From Nematopogon swammerdamellus (lineage: Eukaryota > Arthropoda > Insecta > Lepidoptera > Adelidae): a stretch of 64,000 nucleotides of DNA. The notes under the pieces are model-generated. The model searched no databases. It had not been told where the DNA came from and saw nothing but the letters and a program-made list of their open reading frames with translations. Every line of letters begins with the position of its first letter. Positions within the stretch are counted from its first letter, which is position 1. Positions 1-9,269 of the stretch are shown in pieces. Position numbers and translations under genes: made by a program. The stretch spans positions 8,701,347 to 8,765,346 of the forward strand of contig OX336355.1 in NCBI GenBank assembly GCA_946902875.1. The letters are read 5' to 3'.

Positions 1-267
1 ATTTAGCAAAAACGCTGAAACAGGTAATTCTTTATTTCATACCAAAAGCCCAAATATGAATTGTCATATCCCTAACTTAAGAAATGCTGAGTTCCCCATA
101 CAAACTTTCATCCCCTATTTCACCCCCTTAAGGGTTGTTTTTTGAGGCAAAAAGTAGTGTATCTCCGTGCAATATTTTATCGAAATCGGTTCAGCGGTTT
201 AGGCGTGAAAAGGTAACAGACAGACAGACAACAGAGTTACATTCGAATTTATAATATTAGTATGGAT
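1..267 (+). repeat. 3' tail of a dispersed retroposon
   Basis: The motif 'cgaaatcggttcagcggttt' near 181-200, then a short (CAGA)n run at 220-232 and an AT-rich end near 'aatattagtatgg', match the usual 3' ends of insect non-LTR retroposons. The 5' part lies outside the window. No coding content is visible. The family is inferred from the tail only. Confidence 0.55.
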
Positions 268-390
268 TATACGAACCTCGCGCTACGGTTTAATTGCCGC
301 GCGGAGGCAATCGCGCGATATGCAGCAACTGCAAATCTGCGATGAGGTGCGGATTTTCTGTGCACTATGGCCTACATATGTTCTATGTGT

Positions 391-660
391 AACCTAACCT
401 AACCTAACCCAACCCGACCCGACCCGACCCGACCCGACCCGACCCGACCCGACCCGACCAGACCCGACCCGACCCGACCCGACCCGACCCGACCCGACCC
501 GACCCGACCCGACCCGACCCGACCCGACCCGACCCGACCCGACCCGACACGACCCGACCCGACCCGACCTGACCCAACCCAACCCAACCCCCCCAACCCG
601 AACCGAACCGAACCGAACCGAACCGAACCGAACCGAACCGAACCTAACCGAACCTAACCT
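391..660. repeat. Degenerate telomere-type pentanucleotide array
   Basis: About 270 bp of head-to-tail 5-mers. It opens with ACCTA units (TTAGG on the other strand, the canonical insect telomere repeat), passes through ACCCA, is dominated from about 411 to 569 by ACCCG, returns to ACCCA near 572-590, changes to ACCGA near 600-645, and ends in ACCTA again. Period five is kept nearly throughout, with a small C-run slip near 588-595. The long in-phase open frames over it (for example 394-582) are products of the repeat and not genes. Ordinary repeats flank it, so it is interstitial in this window. Confidence 0.85.
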
Positions 661-716
661 ATATTATATTTTTATATTTGATATTTATTAATTTGTTACT
701 TTAGTAAGACATTATG

Positions 717-1064
717 TCAGCCTCGATAGCTCAGTGGTGCAGACATTCAACTGTCGCTATTGAATGTTAAGCAACGCTGGGTGCGGTCAGTACTTGGATG
801 GGTGACCGCTGACCGTTGGAGGTTGACCGAGGTTCGGATTCCTCGTAAAACTGTAGGTCCCTTCCCTCCTAATCTTACTTGGTGGTAGGTTTTAACCCGC
901 CCGGGTTGGTACCACCGCACTGAATGAAACGTCGGTCTAAACGGCTATGTAAATAGTTTGTGTTTTCCGACCAGTTCAGTGTAGCCGGCACGATCAAAGG
1001 GGGAAGCACTGACATGGCACCTAGTTCACCCGGTGTTATGGGCTGACATCACTGACGTTGTAGG
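717..1064 (+). mobile_element. SINE with tRNA/5S hybrid head (T) and body A
   Basis: The head has a tRNA-type A box 'tagctcagtggt' (727-738) and a B-box-like 'ggttcggattcc' (831-842). Between them, 767-809 closely resembles the internal control region of 5S rRNA, including 'tacttggatgggtgaccg'. Body A follows, with 'cccgcccgggttggtacca', 'ccgcactgaatgaaa', 'agttcagtgtagccggca' and 'gttatgggctgacatcac'. Copies with this head also lie at 10479, 30779, 44578 (reverse) and 53354 (reverse). RNA polymerase III transcription is inferred from the boxes. Confidence 0.85.
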
Positions 1065-1659
1065 TCGACGCGCGCGTCGTCGCCAGCTCAGTTTTTTAGG
1101 ATTTTCGGATAAGCGGTCGTTCGGACAATCGACATTCTACTAGCGAAAAAAAAAACAGCGCTGATAATAAGATCCGCTGTGCGTGCTAGCCCTTAGAGGC
1201 ACAGAGATGTAGGTATACGTAGAATGCAGAAGCATCCAGGTACTTGTACCAGAGGAACAAAGCGTTGGAACGCCTTATGACATGGGCAATTAGTCTTCAT
1301 TTGTAATCGCCGTGAGGGAAGAATACTGGTGCTGAGATATTGTAGTCTTTGCACAATTAGTGTTGCAGTGTGTACCTGGATGGTTTTAGAGCTTGTGACG
1401 AAGCGGCAAAGAGCTTGTGTGGTTTGAGAAAGGCAGTGTGTTCGATTCTCGTTAATTTGCACATTGCCTTCGATTTACCATTAATAGTCGAGGGTAAAAT
1501 GATTTAATAATATCTTATATGTCAACATATAATATTATATTATTATAATGTCAACATTAAACTCTCAATGATGTAAAAGAACGTAATAGTCAACTTTTAC
1601 CACATTGTGTATTATCATTAGACGTTAGACGGTAGTAACTTAGCTAACAACATTTATAA
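1065..1659. other. Stretch without recognisable gene
   Basis: It holds an A-run near 1145-1155, an 89-codon reverse-strand open frame (1193-1462) with no motif I recognise, and an AT-rich patch at 1500-1560 where 'atgtcaacat' occurs twice around 'tataatattatattattata'. Nothing supports a gene. Confidence 0.4.
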
Positions 1660-2105
1660 AACCGTTCAAGTGCGTCTGTCCGTTCGTCCGACTGTCGTTC
1701 AGTTTATACATCTGTACGTCCGTCTGTCCGTCTGTCCGTCCGTTTTTAGGTTTCCGTATCCCGTACGGAAGCCTATTACTAAACCTCCGCCGTCCGTCCG
1801 TCCGTCCGTCTGTCCGTCTGTCCGAGGGCTGTATCTCTTGAACCGTAATAGGTAGCTCGTTGAAATTTTCACAGAATATATTTTACTATGGCGGATATAA
1901 CAATAAATAATAAAAAAAAGAAAATGTTAAAAATATAGGGGGGGGCTCCCCTACAACCAACGTCCGCAAAATCGATTATTCACACTACTGAATAATAGAT
2001 GGCACCACAGGCTTTTATACATTGCATTGTTGAAAGACAAAAGATAGGCGGATAATAGCGGATAGATACGGAAACCTCCGTGCGCGAGTAAAACTCGCAC
2101 TTAAC
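1660..2105 (+). repeat. Dispersed repeat with internal CCGT/CTGT microsatellite
   Basis: It begins near 'taggtttccgtatcccgtac' (1747-1766), preceded and followed by (CCGT/CTGT)n runs (1675-1742 and 1789-1823), then 'gagggctgtatctcttgaac'. It ends near 2075-2100 with 'gaaacctccgtgcgcgagt' and a short inverted 'actcgcac'. This matches a common lepidopteran interspersed repeat that I recognise by pattern. A second copy lies at 44583-44850. The 61-codon frame at 1670-1855 is a product of the microsatellite. Confidence 0.6.
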
Positions 2106-2629
2106 AGATTTATTTTCATCTGTCTATATATTCGTCTTGCCTTTCGGCTTAACAAATTATATATTTTTCGAAAAACAAAAATACCTCCATCTAAAGATTC
2201 CCAGCTCGTCATACTTCGCCCAACCGGCAGCATAGGGGCACCAAAGAAATAAATAAGCAGAAACGGCACGGTAATATTGGTACCAATGTTATCAACCTTT
2301 GGTCGGCATACACACCATTTACATCACTGTGCATACTGTTACACATACATACGGCTGGACACACACACGCATGCACACCTACGACATCACACCGACACGG
2401 CACTTGAGAGCACAGGCAGGCAGGAGAGGAGGCGCGGTGGTGGGCCGACACATTCTGCGCTGGGACACAATGACACAACCGATACTCTACTGGCATACAT
2501 AATCTAGTTAATTCTTTTGCACTGAGAAGACCTTAATTAAAAGTTTGTAGTAACTATCGATACGGACCATTATTTGGCCTCCTGTAACATCACGTAAGTA
2601 ACCAGGAACATTACTGAAACTGGAACTGC
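2106..2629. other. Stretch without recognisable gene
   Basis: A CA-rich patch lies at 2340-2380. Overlapping short open frames on both strands (2209-2507) are low-complexity and show no domain. I see nothing else in it. Confidence 0.35.
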
Positions 2630-2866
2630 AAACTGACACGGTTGGCATCACCTATAACATTCGCTGTCGATGTCAGCACATAACACCTCGGTGAACTAAG
2701 TGCCATGTCAGTGCTTCCCTTCGGTCGGGCCGGCTACACTGAACTGGGCGGAAAAAACTAACTGTTTGCATAGCCACTTCGACCGACCCTTCATTCAGTC
2801 AGTACCCGGGCCGGGCGGGTTAAACCCTACCATATAGTAAAGTAAAAAGGGAAGGGACCTACCAGT
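2630..2866 (-). mobile_element. SINE body A fragment
   Basis: On the reverse strand this is body A: 'aaactgacacggttggc' at the left edge is the complement of the body's 3' end, followed by complements of the central blocks up to 'gaagggacctacca'. The head is missing. It is diverged from the 9621 and 7712 copies. Confidence 0.75.
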
Positions 2867-2883
2867 TTGTTGCACATTTTTTT

Positions 2884-2998
2884 CACATACATACATAACA
2901 TACCACACGCTGTATCCCGACAATCGGGGAAAGCAGATTAATCAGTGTTGTGCTGCAAGAACTCTGGTAAATTATAGCACAACACCGACCGTTCATTA
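2884..2998 (-). mobile_element. Tail of SINE-like family B
   Basis: It reads on the reverse strand as the body B tail: a hairpin-forming 'gttgtgctg...cagcacaac' type block, then 'ccccgattgtcggg'-like and 'cagcgtgtggtatg', ending in a CATA-type run at 2886-2900. It directly abuts the body A fragment. Head G and the first half of body B are absent. Confidence 0.7.
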
Positions 2999-3109
2999 AA
3001 AATTATTTCACGTCTTCGTTAATCTGACAACCAGTGATGTTCCGTAAATATCTTATCTATCACACGCACACATACCTACATAACCACTGGCTTCCCAATG
3101 GGTTAAGTT

Positions 3110-3258
3110 GCGTCTCCTGTGAATGTTTTTTTTTTCGAAACATTACACAGAAACATCGAAACATTGGGGTGTAGTCATACAAATTTGTATGAAAACAAAT
3201 GTTTTTGTGTAATTTTTTTTGTGTAATGTTTCGAAAAAAAAACATGCGCAGGAGACGC
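3110..3258. mobile_element. Hairpin MITE-like element
   Basis: Inverted arms of about 35-40 bp start with 'gcgtctcctgtg' on the left and end with its near-complement 'cgcaggagacgc' on the right. Both arms continue into a T-run and 'cgaaacattacac'. The loop holds further small palindromes ('catacaaatttgtatg'). It looks like a foldback element; the superfamily is not assignable. Confidence 0.6.
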
Positions 3259-4272
3259 GGCTTTGGGCAAAGAATACGGATCTTCATGTGCCACGACCCG
3301 ACGAAACACGAAAGTGAAAATTTTAAGTCTCTCTCGCAGTAGCGATTCCTGGTGCTGAGTATTGGGTTGGATCTGGCTAAGGATTTTTTTTTTCATAATT
3401 TCATAACTTACCGTTAATTTATTTCTACCACAATGAGTTCAAAAACTGAAAGACCATATATTCCCTTTTGCTGTCTTATGTACAGAGTTTAAATTTGACA
3501 AATTTGGGCAAGGGCGACTGTTTTGAACAATTAAAAGTTTTTCAGAAAATGGCCTCGCTGAGAACGGATTTTCCAAAAAAAAAATCATTTGTTTTTGCTT
3601 AATACTTCAATATTAATGCTGGCATTCATTTTATTTGGTTTGGCGGCGCCAACCTAGCCAACTTAAAGGAATCGCCGCTGCTTTCTCGACACGAACACAT
3701 CTGACGATTCTCGATGCCTGTCCTATATTTTTTTATTCCTTGCCCCCGCACGTACAAAACCTACAAATTAACCCCTCCATGTAACGCGACCGCATCGCTG
3801 GACTCGACCAAAGTTGCGGTATTAGTTTGAATTATTTGAGGTTGGTATGCAAATACCGTGGCGGGACGGGGCGGCGTTTTGCGCACTCTGGTACATCTGA
3901 ATCGAGTTTCGTGTTTATTGGGGTCGAGGTGTATGTAGTTTGTGCGTAGTTTTAGTCAGTTTTAAAGTACCGACATATATTATGTAGGGTTTGTTCTAAA
4001 ATTAAATAACTTATGTACACATTTGATTTATAACATATTATGAGGTGTTGTTAGATTCGTCTTAATTGTTGTAGAAGTGTTACAGGCTATAAAAATAAAG
4101 ATTGAAAATGGCGGACGCTGGACGTTAAATTGTCTATAATAAAAAAATAAAAAATCCAAACCTATCGAGTGGGGTATACAATTAAAGGAAATAGAAAGGA
4201 TAATCTAAAAATACATAGTTTACTTTATATAAAACTTAAAATTGTATCGAGTATTACGACAAACGGATACGG
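3259..4272. other. Stretch without recognisable gene
   Basis: No coding motif. At 4092-4125 'attgaaaatggcgg' resembles the terminal part of the inverted-repeat element at 35960-36165, so a fragment of that family may sit here. Homopolymer runs occur near 3388 and 3570. Confidence 0.35.
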
Positions 4273-4538
4273 AAAGGCGACTGAGCTAAGGGATATGACT
4301 CCCTTCTTACATTACTAGGTGGTAGGGTTTAACCCGCCCGGGTTAGTACCACCGCACTGAATGAAAGGTCGGTCGAAACGGCTATGTAAATAGTTCGTGT
4401 TTTCCATCCAGTTCAGTGTAGCCGGCACGACCAAAGGGAAGCACTGACATAGCACCTAGTTCACCAAGGTGTTATGGGCTGACATCACGGATGTTGTAGG
4501 TGATGTAGCCAACCGTGTCAGTTTCCATAAAAAAAAAA
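4273..4538 (+). mobile_element. SINE body A with remnant of head G
   Basis: Starts with 'aaaggcgactgagctaaggg', the end of head G, then a full body A ('gggtttaacccgcccggg', 'accgtgtcagtttccat') and a short poly-A at 4529-4538. This is head G joined to body A, as at 7712-8028, but truncated at the 5' end. Confidence 0.8.
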
Positions 4539-5128
4539 GTGAACCCTAAAAAAACAAAGAGAGAGAGATCGTCGCAGTACTACACTTTCGGGTAAAGATC
4601 TTATAAAAAGCATCAGCGAACGAGTGTGAATCTAGCGTTGATAGAGAACAAAGGCTTGTAGAGGGTTAATGTTGCTAAATCCCAAACTAGGGTCGAAGAG
4701 ACACCCTCATCTCGTCTACCAATTAAATTTTAATTTTTAATTTTAATGTTTTAAGAAAACCAACAGCATATTACATAAACACAACAAGCAAATTATAACT
4801 AGCTAAAAATAATACCAATGACAGGTTTCCCTAGACTAAGTAATTTTGAATATCGTTATAAATACTTTATGATCAAAAGTATTAGCTATATACTATTATT
4901 TAGGTTAATATATGAGTTTATACATAATATCGAGACAAACATATCTAAAACCGATCTGTTCCCTCGATGGTTCATTGAGGATGAGTATGTGATAGTGGGG
5001 TGAAGAGGTTTTAATTTTATGTATATATAGGTACAAGTAGGTAATTTATTTTATTTAAATTTATTATATTATAAATATCATCCATCATTCATTCTCTAGT
5101 AATTTAATAATTTTTTCCTCAAATGTTC
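4539..5128. other. AT-rich stretch without recognisable gene
   Basis: An open frame at 4818-5003 (61 codons) is AT-rich and matches nothing I know. 'cagagagagagatcgtc'-like sequence near 4556 resembles the 'gagagatcgt' patch at 21740 and may be a minor repeat. Confidence 0.3.
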
Positions 5129-5214
5129 CTTTAGAGCAGGGGTCGGCAACGTTTTACTATAGGAGGGCCATAATTGTTACCAGAGGATCAGTGCGGGCCG
5201 CATCGCATCTTCAT

Positions 5215-5748
5215 AAGTACATACAATTTTAAAATAAAATAAAACTATTTAAAAAAATATAAAAACCGCCTTCAAAAATGTATGAAATAAAAAAAAAATC
5301 GAACCCTAGAGTTGAAGGCGGTGCTAAAGAATGCTACACAAATCACAAAGGATATTATCCACTCATGTTTTCTTTCATGCATCATTTTTGCTTGCTTTAG
5401 CACCGCCTTCAAAGGGGTTTTTTTTTATTTCATACATTTATGAAGGCGGTTTTTATATTTTTTTAAATAGTTTTTTATTTCACAGCTTTTTTTGTAATTT
5501 TTTACTATTAATGTACTCGGCGGAATCGCTCGGCCTTCGGCCTCGCGATTCCGCCGCGCTTTCCAATCCGATCTTGACCAAATTGAAATAGGACTACACG
5601 GAAAGCACCACCTTTCAAATAAAAAAAAGAATCATCAAAATCGGTTCACCCAGTCGAAAGTTCTGAGGTAACAAACATAAACAAAATAAATAAATAAAAT
5701 ACAGTCGAATTGAGAACCTCCTCCTTTTTTTTAAGTCGGTTAATAAAA
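5215..5748 (-). repeat. Palindromic dispersed repeat nested in the hAT element
   Basis: It reads on the reverse strand from 'accgacttaaaaaaaagga' (near 5748) through 'gatcggattggaaagcgc' and the palindromic core 'cgaggccgaaggccgagcg' (about 5526-5546) into an inverted repeat at 5245-5470. The arms contain 'accgccttcaaaaatgtatg'. A second copy in the opposite orientation is at 51133-51590. It interrupts the hAT element and so inserted later. Confidence 0.7.
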
Positions 5749-5783
5749 CGCATTGGTGCATTTTTAATCATTTTTATTTGAGT

Positions 5784-5984
5784 TCACGTTATATATTTCA
5801 ATGAAATATTACTATAAAAAACTGTCAAAATCTTAATATGCGATTTTTGCGGCTGCATTTCACTTGCAAGTTTTGGAGTATCTGCTTGCATCTTAGACGT
5901 AGAAACGCGCAGTATCGCATCTAAATGTGCATCAGTTAATCGGGAACAATGCTTATTTTTTGTAAGCCAACGCGTTCGTGAATG
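5784..5984 (-). pseudogene. hAT transposase C-terminal remnant (GTF2IRD2/Charlie-like)
   Basis: The open stretch is 67 codons including the stop, with no intact gene upstream. It contains KNKHCSRLTDAHLDAILR followed by S-x-M-x-A-D-x-x-K-L and ends near QPQKSH. The block '(R)SRLTDxHLxxILRxxTS...PD..KL' typifies the extreme C-terminus of hAT transposases related to Charlie elements and of the vertebrate protein GTF2IRD2, which derives from one. This region carries part of the hAT dimerisation domain in that family. The N-terminal zinc finger and the catalytic core are not visible; a stop precedes the block and the nested repeat displaces sequence on the 3' side. The family is inferred from residue pattern only. 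Its position inside an 8-bp-duplicated CAG...CTG element supports the call. Confidence 0.7.
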
Positions 5985-6375
5985 TCACAGATTTCAGTTT
6001 AGAGGCGAAATAAAAAAAAAAATTTAATCTTAATTTAAGTTTAGGGCTTTAGCCGTATTCGGATATGTCAGCACGATGGTGACTTTTAAAATAATGATCC
6101 GAATGATAAGACCTTTATTTACAAAAAAATCTGAGTTTTTCCCAGTGGTCAGACTGATGGTCAGACTAGTCTGGCCAACGGGAATTTTTTCCCCGTTGGT
6201 TAGATTCGCGGGCCGCAAGGAGGACGCTCGCGGGCCGCATGCGGCCCGCGGGCCGCGGGTTGCCGACCGCTGCTTTAGAGCATGAAAATATGTCCAAATG
6301 AGTAAAGCGAGTGTTGTATGTGTGTGTTATCCTAGGGATGACACTATTTTGCATGTAGTTGGTTGTACACAGTTT

Positions 6376-6522
6376 TTATGAAAACAAAGTCGTGTGTCTT
6401 TTTGGACGAGTTGACGCGTTCAGCTTCAGCTCCTGCAGCAACTCAGCGCCGTCCAGGTTTCCGCGTAGGATATCGTAGAGCAGCATCATATCCAACACAA
6501 TCCTTCTCTTCTCCAATGTCAT
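6376..6522 (-). pseudogene. LINE reverse-transcriptase C-terminal fragment
   Basis: A 48-residue frame with an accidental ATG carries EKRRIVLDMMLLYDILRG, followed by N-L-D-G-A-E-L-L and N-A-S-T-R-P. The pattern 'RR..D+..LY.+L.G.ID...LL..+.L..+.R' is the thumb/C-terminal segment of Jockey-like non-LTR reverse transcriptases. Upstream polymerase motifs are absent, so this is a 5'-truncated remnant ending 97 bp downstream of the hAT target duplication. I cannot assign a family. Confidence 0.6.
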
Positions 6523-6538
6523 TATTTTGTAAAAATTA

Positions 6539-6700
6539 ACTCAGATGCGAGAACATGCTTCTAGGGTTCGCAATGAAGATTTGCGGTCCACTCGAATACA
6601 GCGATTGAACCAGATGCGTAAACATGCTAAAACGTTCATGAACTCGAGTCCCCGTCTTCTCGCTCTATGCGACTCGAACAGATGAGGGACCACGCGTAAA
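6539..6700 (+). pseudogene. Fragment of a tandem-repeat coding segment (QMREHA-type)
   Basis: Reading from 6542 gives QMREHASRVRNEDLRSTR, followed about 60 bases on by NQMRKHAKTF and, after a frameshift near 6660, RLEQMRDHA. Three spaced 'QMRxHA' blocks indicate a degenerate protein repeat of about 20-22 residues. I recall similar 'RLEQMREHA' repeats in arthropod mobile-element proteins, possibly Helitron or retroelement ORFs, but cannot verify this. A TGA at about 6682 closes the frame. A transposon origin is inferred. Confidence 0.45.
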
Positions 6701-6867
6701 ACGCCCGAGAACTAGTAATTTAGAAGGTTCTCGGTGTATATTGAGATAATTAAAAAACCTTATTATTAAAAAAATAAAACCTCTGAAATAAATTATTTTA
6801 AAAAATCAGACTGCAAAAACAGTTAACTGAAAATAAGCAAGTTCTATAATCTATAGAATTTTGTTTC

Positions 6868-7010
6868 ATTCAGTCAGTCAGCGTCTAAGCGTAAACTGCT
6901 AGACAAGCGTACACATACCACGCCTCTCCAATTTTCCTCCAGTCCTCCCGGCGGTCTTCAGCAGCGGTACGGGGCCACTGCTTTCCGCCGACGTACTTGA
7001 TGTCCACTTA
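6868..7010 (-). pseudogene. RTE-like LINE 3' end fragment
   Basis: Reverse-strand remnant of the segment that elsewhere encodes D-D-x-x-K-x-x-G-x-x-W...EAYVQQW. The sequence 'ctccaattttcctccagtcc' and 'ccactgctttccgccgacgt' is shared with 23680-23855 (forward), 28858-28980 and 48377-48589 (reverse). It ends in the family's GACT-rich tail ('cattcagtcagtcagcg'). Internal insertions and stops show it is dead. Confidence 0.65.
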
Positions 7011-7711
7011 ATTTCGTTTCAGCTTTGTATAATGAATGAACCATGCAATGTTTTTTGGTTCGATACAAGTAAGTAAAGTAAGCAAAAAATAAAATATACT
7101 TTAATATATAAATAATTCTTGAATGTTATAAGATATTGCAGAGGGGGGGACAAACGAATAATCAAAAAATCTATCAATTTAATGTTTACGTGTCAAGTGA
7201 AGAGTTTTTGCAGTCGGTTTTTTTTTCATACAGTGCTAGCTGTGGTACCCTAAAACACAGTACGAAAGTTGGTCCAAACGGCTCTGAAAAATTGTTCCTT
7301 TCACCAATCATCAAATCAATCAATCATTAGTTGAAAGAGGATATTCCTCTGTCAAACTGTTATTAAAAAAACTGTTAATGACATGACCAGCGGGTCACTG
7401 CTATCCGCGAAAGCATGTTTCAAATGGCTTTCGGAAAACTTCAACGACGACAGTAAAACCTTGCTTTTTGCCACAGCATTAGAGGTGACTCTCGGGTTTT
7501 ACGTGCATGTAAATAAGGCTATTATCATGCTTCAATTAGGTTTGTAATTAGTTTCATCCGACCCTTTCTGGGCTCACTCGCGCCACCTACCGGTCGCGCC
7601 GCCCCGGGGGAAATGTGTGGCCTTCCCGGTGTACTAGAACATGAGCCGGCCACACAGGTGAGATTCCCTTGAAACTAGAGAAGAAACGCCTCGAAAAGAC
7701 GCTATAGAATA
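7011..7711. other. Stretch without recognisable gene
   Basis: A 64-codon frame at 7136-7330 shows no motif. 7555-7650 is locally GC-rich ('gcgccgccccgggggaaatg'). No element family is identified. Confidence 0.3.
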
Positions 7712-8028
7712 GTGTGGGGCCGGTACTTTAAAATAATAGCCCCACTGCATCTCTCCCCATGTATGTCGTAAAAGGCGACTACGGGATATGACTCCGTTCT
7801 TATATTACTAGGTGGTAGGGTTTAACCCGCCCGGGTTGGGACCACTGCACTGAATAAGAGGTCGGTCGAAACGGGTATGTAAATAGTTTGTGTTTTCCGT
7901 TGAGTTCAGTGTAGCCGGCACGACCGAAGGGAAGCACTGACGTGGCACCAAGTTGACCCGGTGTTATGGGCTGACATCACGGATGTTGTAGGTGATGTAA
8001 GCCAACCGTGTCAGTTACCATAAAAAAC
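7712..8028 (+). mobile_element. SINE-like element, head G plus body A
   Basis: Head G starts 'gtgtggggccggtacttta', can fold as GTGGGGC/GCCCCAC, and continues 'ctctccccatgtatgtcgta' and 'aaaaggcgactacggg'. Body A follows from 'ggtggtagggtttaaccc' to 'accgtgtcagttaccat' and a short A-rich end. It carries no tRNA or 5S boxes, unlike 717-1064, although its body is the same. Confidence 0.85.
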
Positions 8029-8560
8029 AAAATACTAGCTGCGCCGCTGGGCGCTCTAATTCTATAACCAATGGCTCTGCCAGAATGCGATGGTGAAAAC
8101 CGCATGTAAATCGGTTAAGAGTCAGCAGTACCAAAAATCGGTTTCTCCCGATTAATGTTTCTCGTTAGAAAAAATATATGGCTTCTACAAGGCATACTGC
8201 TTACGCAAGGAGCCTAAAACTGAATTGAATGTATTTGAGTGGATAGGAAAAAATCCCAAATTATGCTTTCGAAAATTCGTTAAACCCAAGTTTCCGTGCC
8301 GTTTATCATGTTAATAGGTTTGTAATTTTAAAAATTACAATACTTCTTCTAGTCAAAGAGAGTATTTTTTCATTCGTTAAATATTACGCATACCATTAAA
8401 TATTTATTGATTCTGTACTTGCGTCTTCCAAATTCACAGTGGTTTTACGTTGAAACATCAATCAGCCGAAATTGAATTTTTGGTACTGCTGGGTCTTAAG
8501 CAGTTCTCAAGTTATAGGCGAAAGAAAATACACGAAGGAGTCAAACTTGCATTTTAAAAT
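8029..8560. repeat. Dispersed repeat with inverted internal arms
   Basis: Begins 'actagctgcgccgctggg', an element-head motif. An inverted pair lies at 8115-8145 and 8468-8499, sharing 'cagcagtaccaaaaat'. An AT-rich centre contains 'gtaattttaaaaattac'. No coding signal. It looks like a non-autonomous element; the family is unknown. Confidence 0.45.
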
Positions 8561-8613
8561 AGATACATTATGTATGTAGGGATATGAATGAATATAGGGT
8601 ATGATGATATACC

Positions 8614-8950
8614 GTGTGGGTCGGCACTTAAAAAGAATACCCCCACTACATCTCTCCCCGTGCATGTCGTAAAAGCGACTAAGAGATAAGGAAAAGATGC
8701 CGTGCTAAAGGGCGAAAGGTAGGCACCTCTCACCTTGGCACGGTCCTTCCACCGTGTGCAGTCAGCAGCAGGTACCTGTTCTGTTGGGTCTTCGTGCCAT
8801 ATACTGGCTGCTTGATAGTTATCTTATCGGAATAATTTCCTAAACGTGGTCGTCGGTGTTGTGCTGTAATTTACAAGAGTTCTGGCAGTACTGCTCCGAT
8901 TACTCTGCATACCCCGATTGTCGGGATACAGCGTGTGGTATGTATGTATC
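8614..8950 (+). mobile_element. SINE-like element, head G plus body B
   Basis: Head G ('ctctccccgtgcatgtcgta') runs into body B: 'gatgccgtgctaaagggcga', 'cttggcacggtccttccacc', then the stem-loop block 'gtcggtgttgtgctgtaatt' and 'ccccgattgtcgggatacag', ending in (GTAT)n at 8938-8950. In this copy the right side of the stem is mutated. Related copies lie at 37935, 47288, 48288 and 52195, with tails at 2884, 44005 and 45265. Confidence 0.82.
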
Positions 8951-9269
8951 TAAGAAGAAGAAGAAGAAGGAAGGTGTGGAACTAAGCTTGCGATGGCTTC
9001 ACCGAACTTATCTGGGCCCATTGGCAGTAGATGAGGGTGTGTCAATCGAGGTCGGGACTAGCGAGTGGCCAATCTAAATTTCCCGCGCATGCTTCACGTT
9101 TCGGCTCGCTTCAAGCCCTCGTCAGCTAGTCTGCGTTGACTAGGACGCGGGGAAACACCAGTCCCGATCTCGACCTCCCTCTCTCTACCTCTCCATATTC
9201 TGTAGGATGCTTCCAGTGACGTTTTCGAAGCTCTCTCCATGTATGAGCTTAGCGTCGATCTTAGCAGCC

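Larger units (their letters stand above)
5129..6280. mobile_element. hAT-superfamily element with 8-bp target duplication
   Basis: The element spans 5137-6272. It begins 'caggggtcggcaac' and ends 'gttgccgaccgctg', giving 13 of 14 matching terminal positions. The 8-bp direct repeats 'ctttagag' flank it at 5129-5136 and 6273-6280. CAG-type termini and an 8-bp duplication are hallmarks of hAT transposons. GC-rich 'gggccgc' repeats lie just inside the right end. A transposase remnant (5784-5984, reverse) and a nested palindromic repeat (5215-5748) lie inside. It is decayed and cannot encode an intact transposase. Confidence 0.88.

Noticed and set aside
394..596. Two long reverse-strand frames coding for Gly/Arg/Ser/Val repeats
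   Set aside because: They are the translation of the pentanucleotide array, open in several frames because of the period-5 repeat; not genes.
767..809. A 5S rRNA gene
   Set aside because: Only the internal control region is present, it lies inside a repeated SINE, and the 5' and 3' stems of 5S rRNA are absent.
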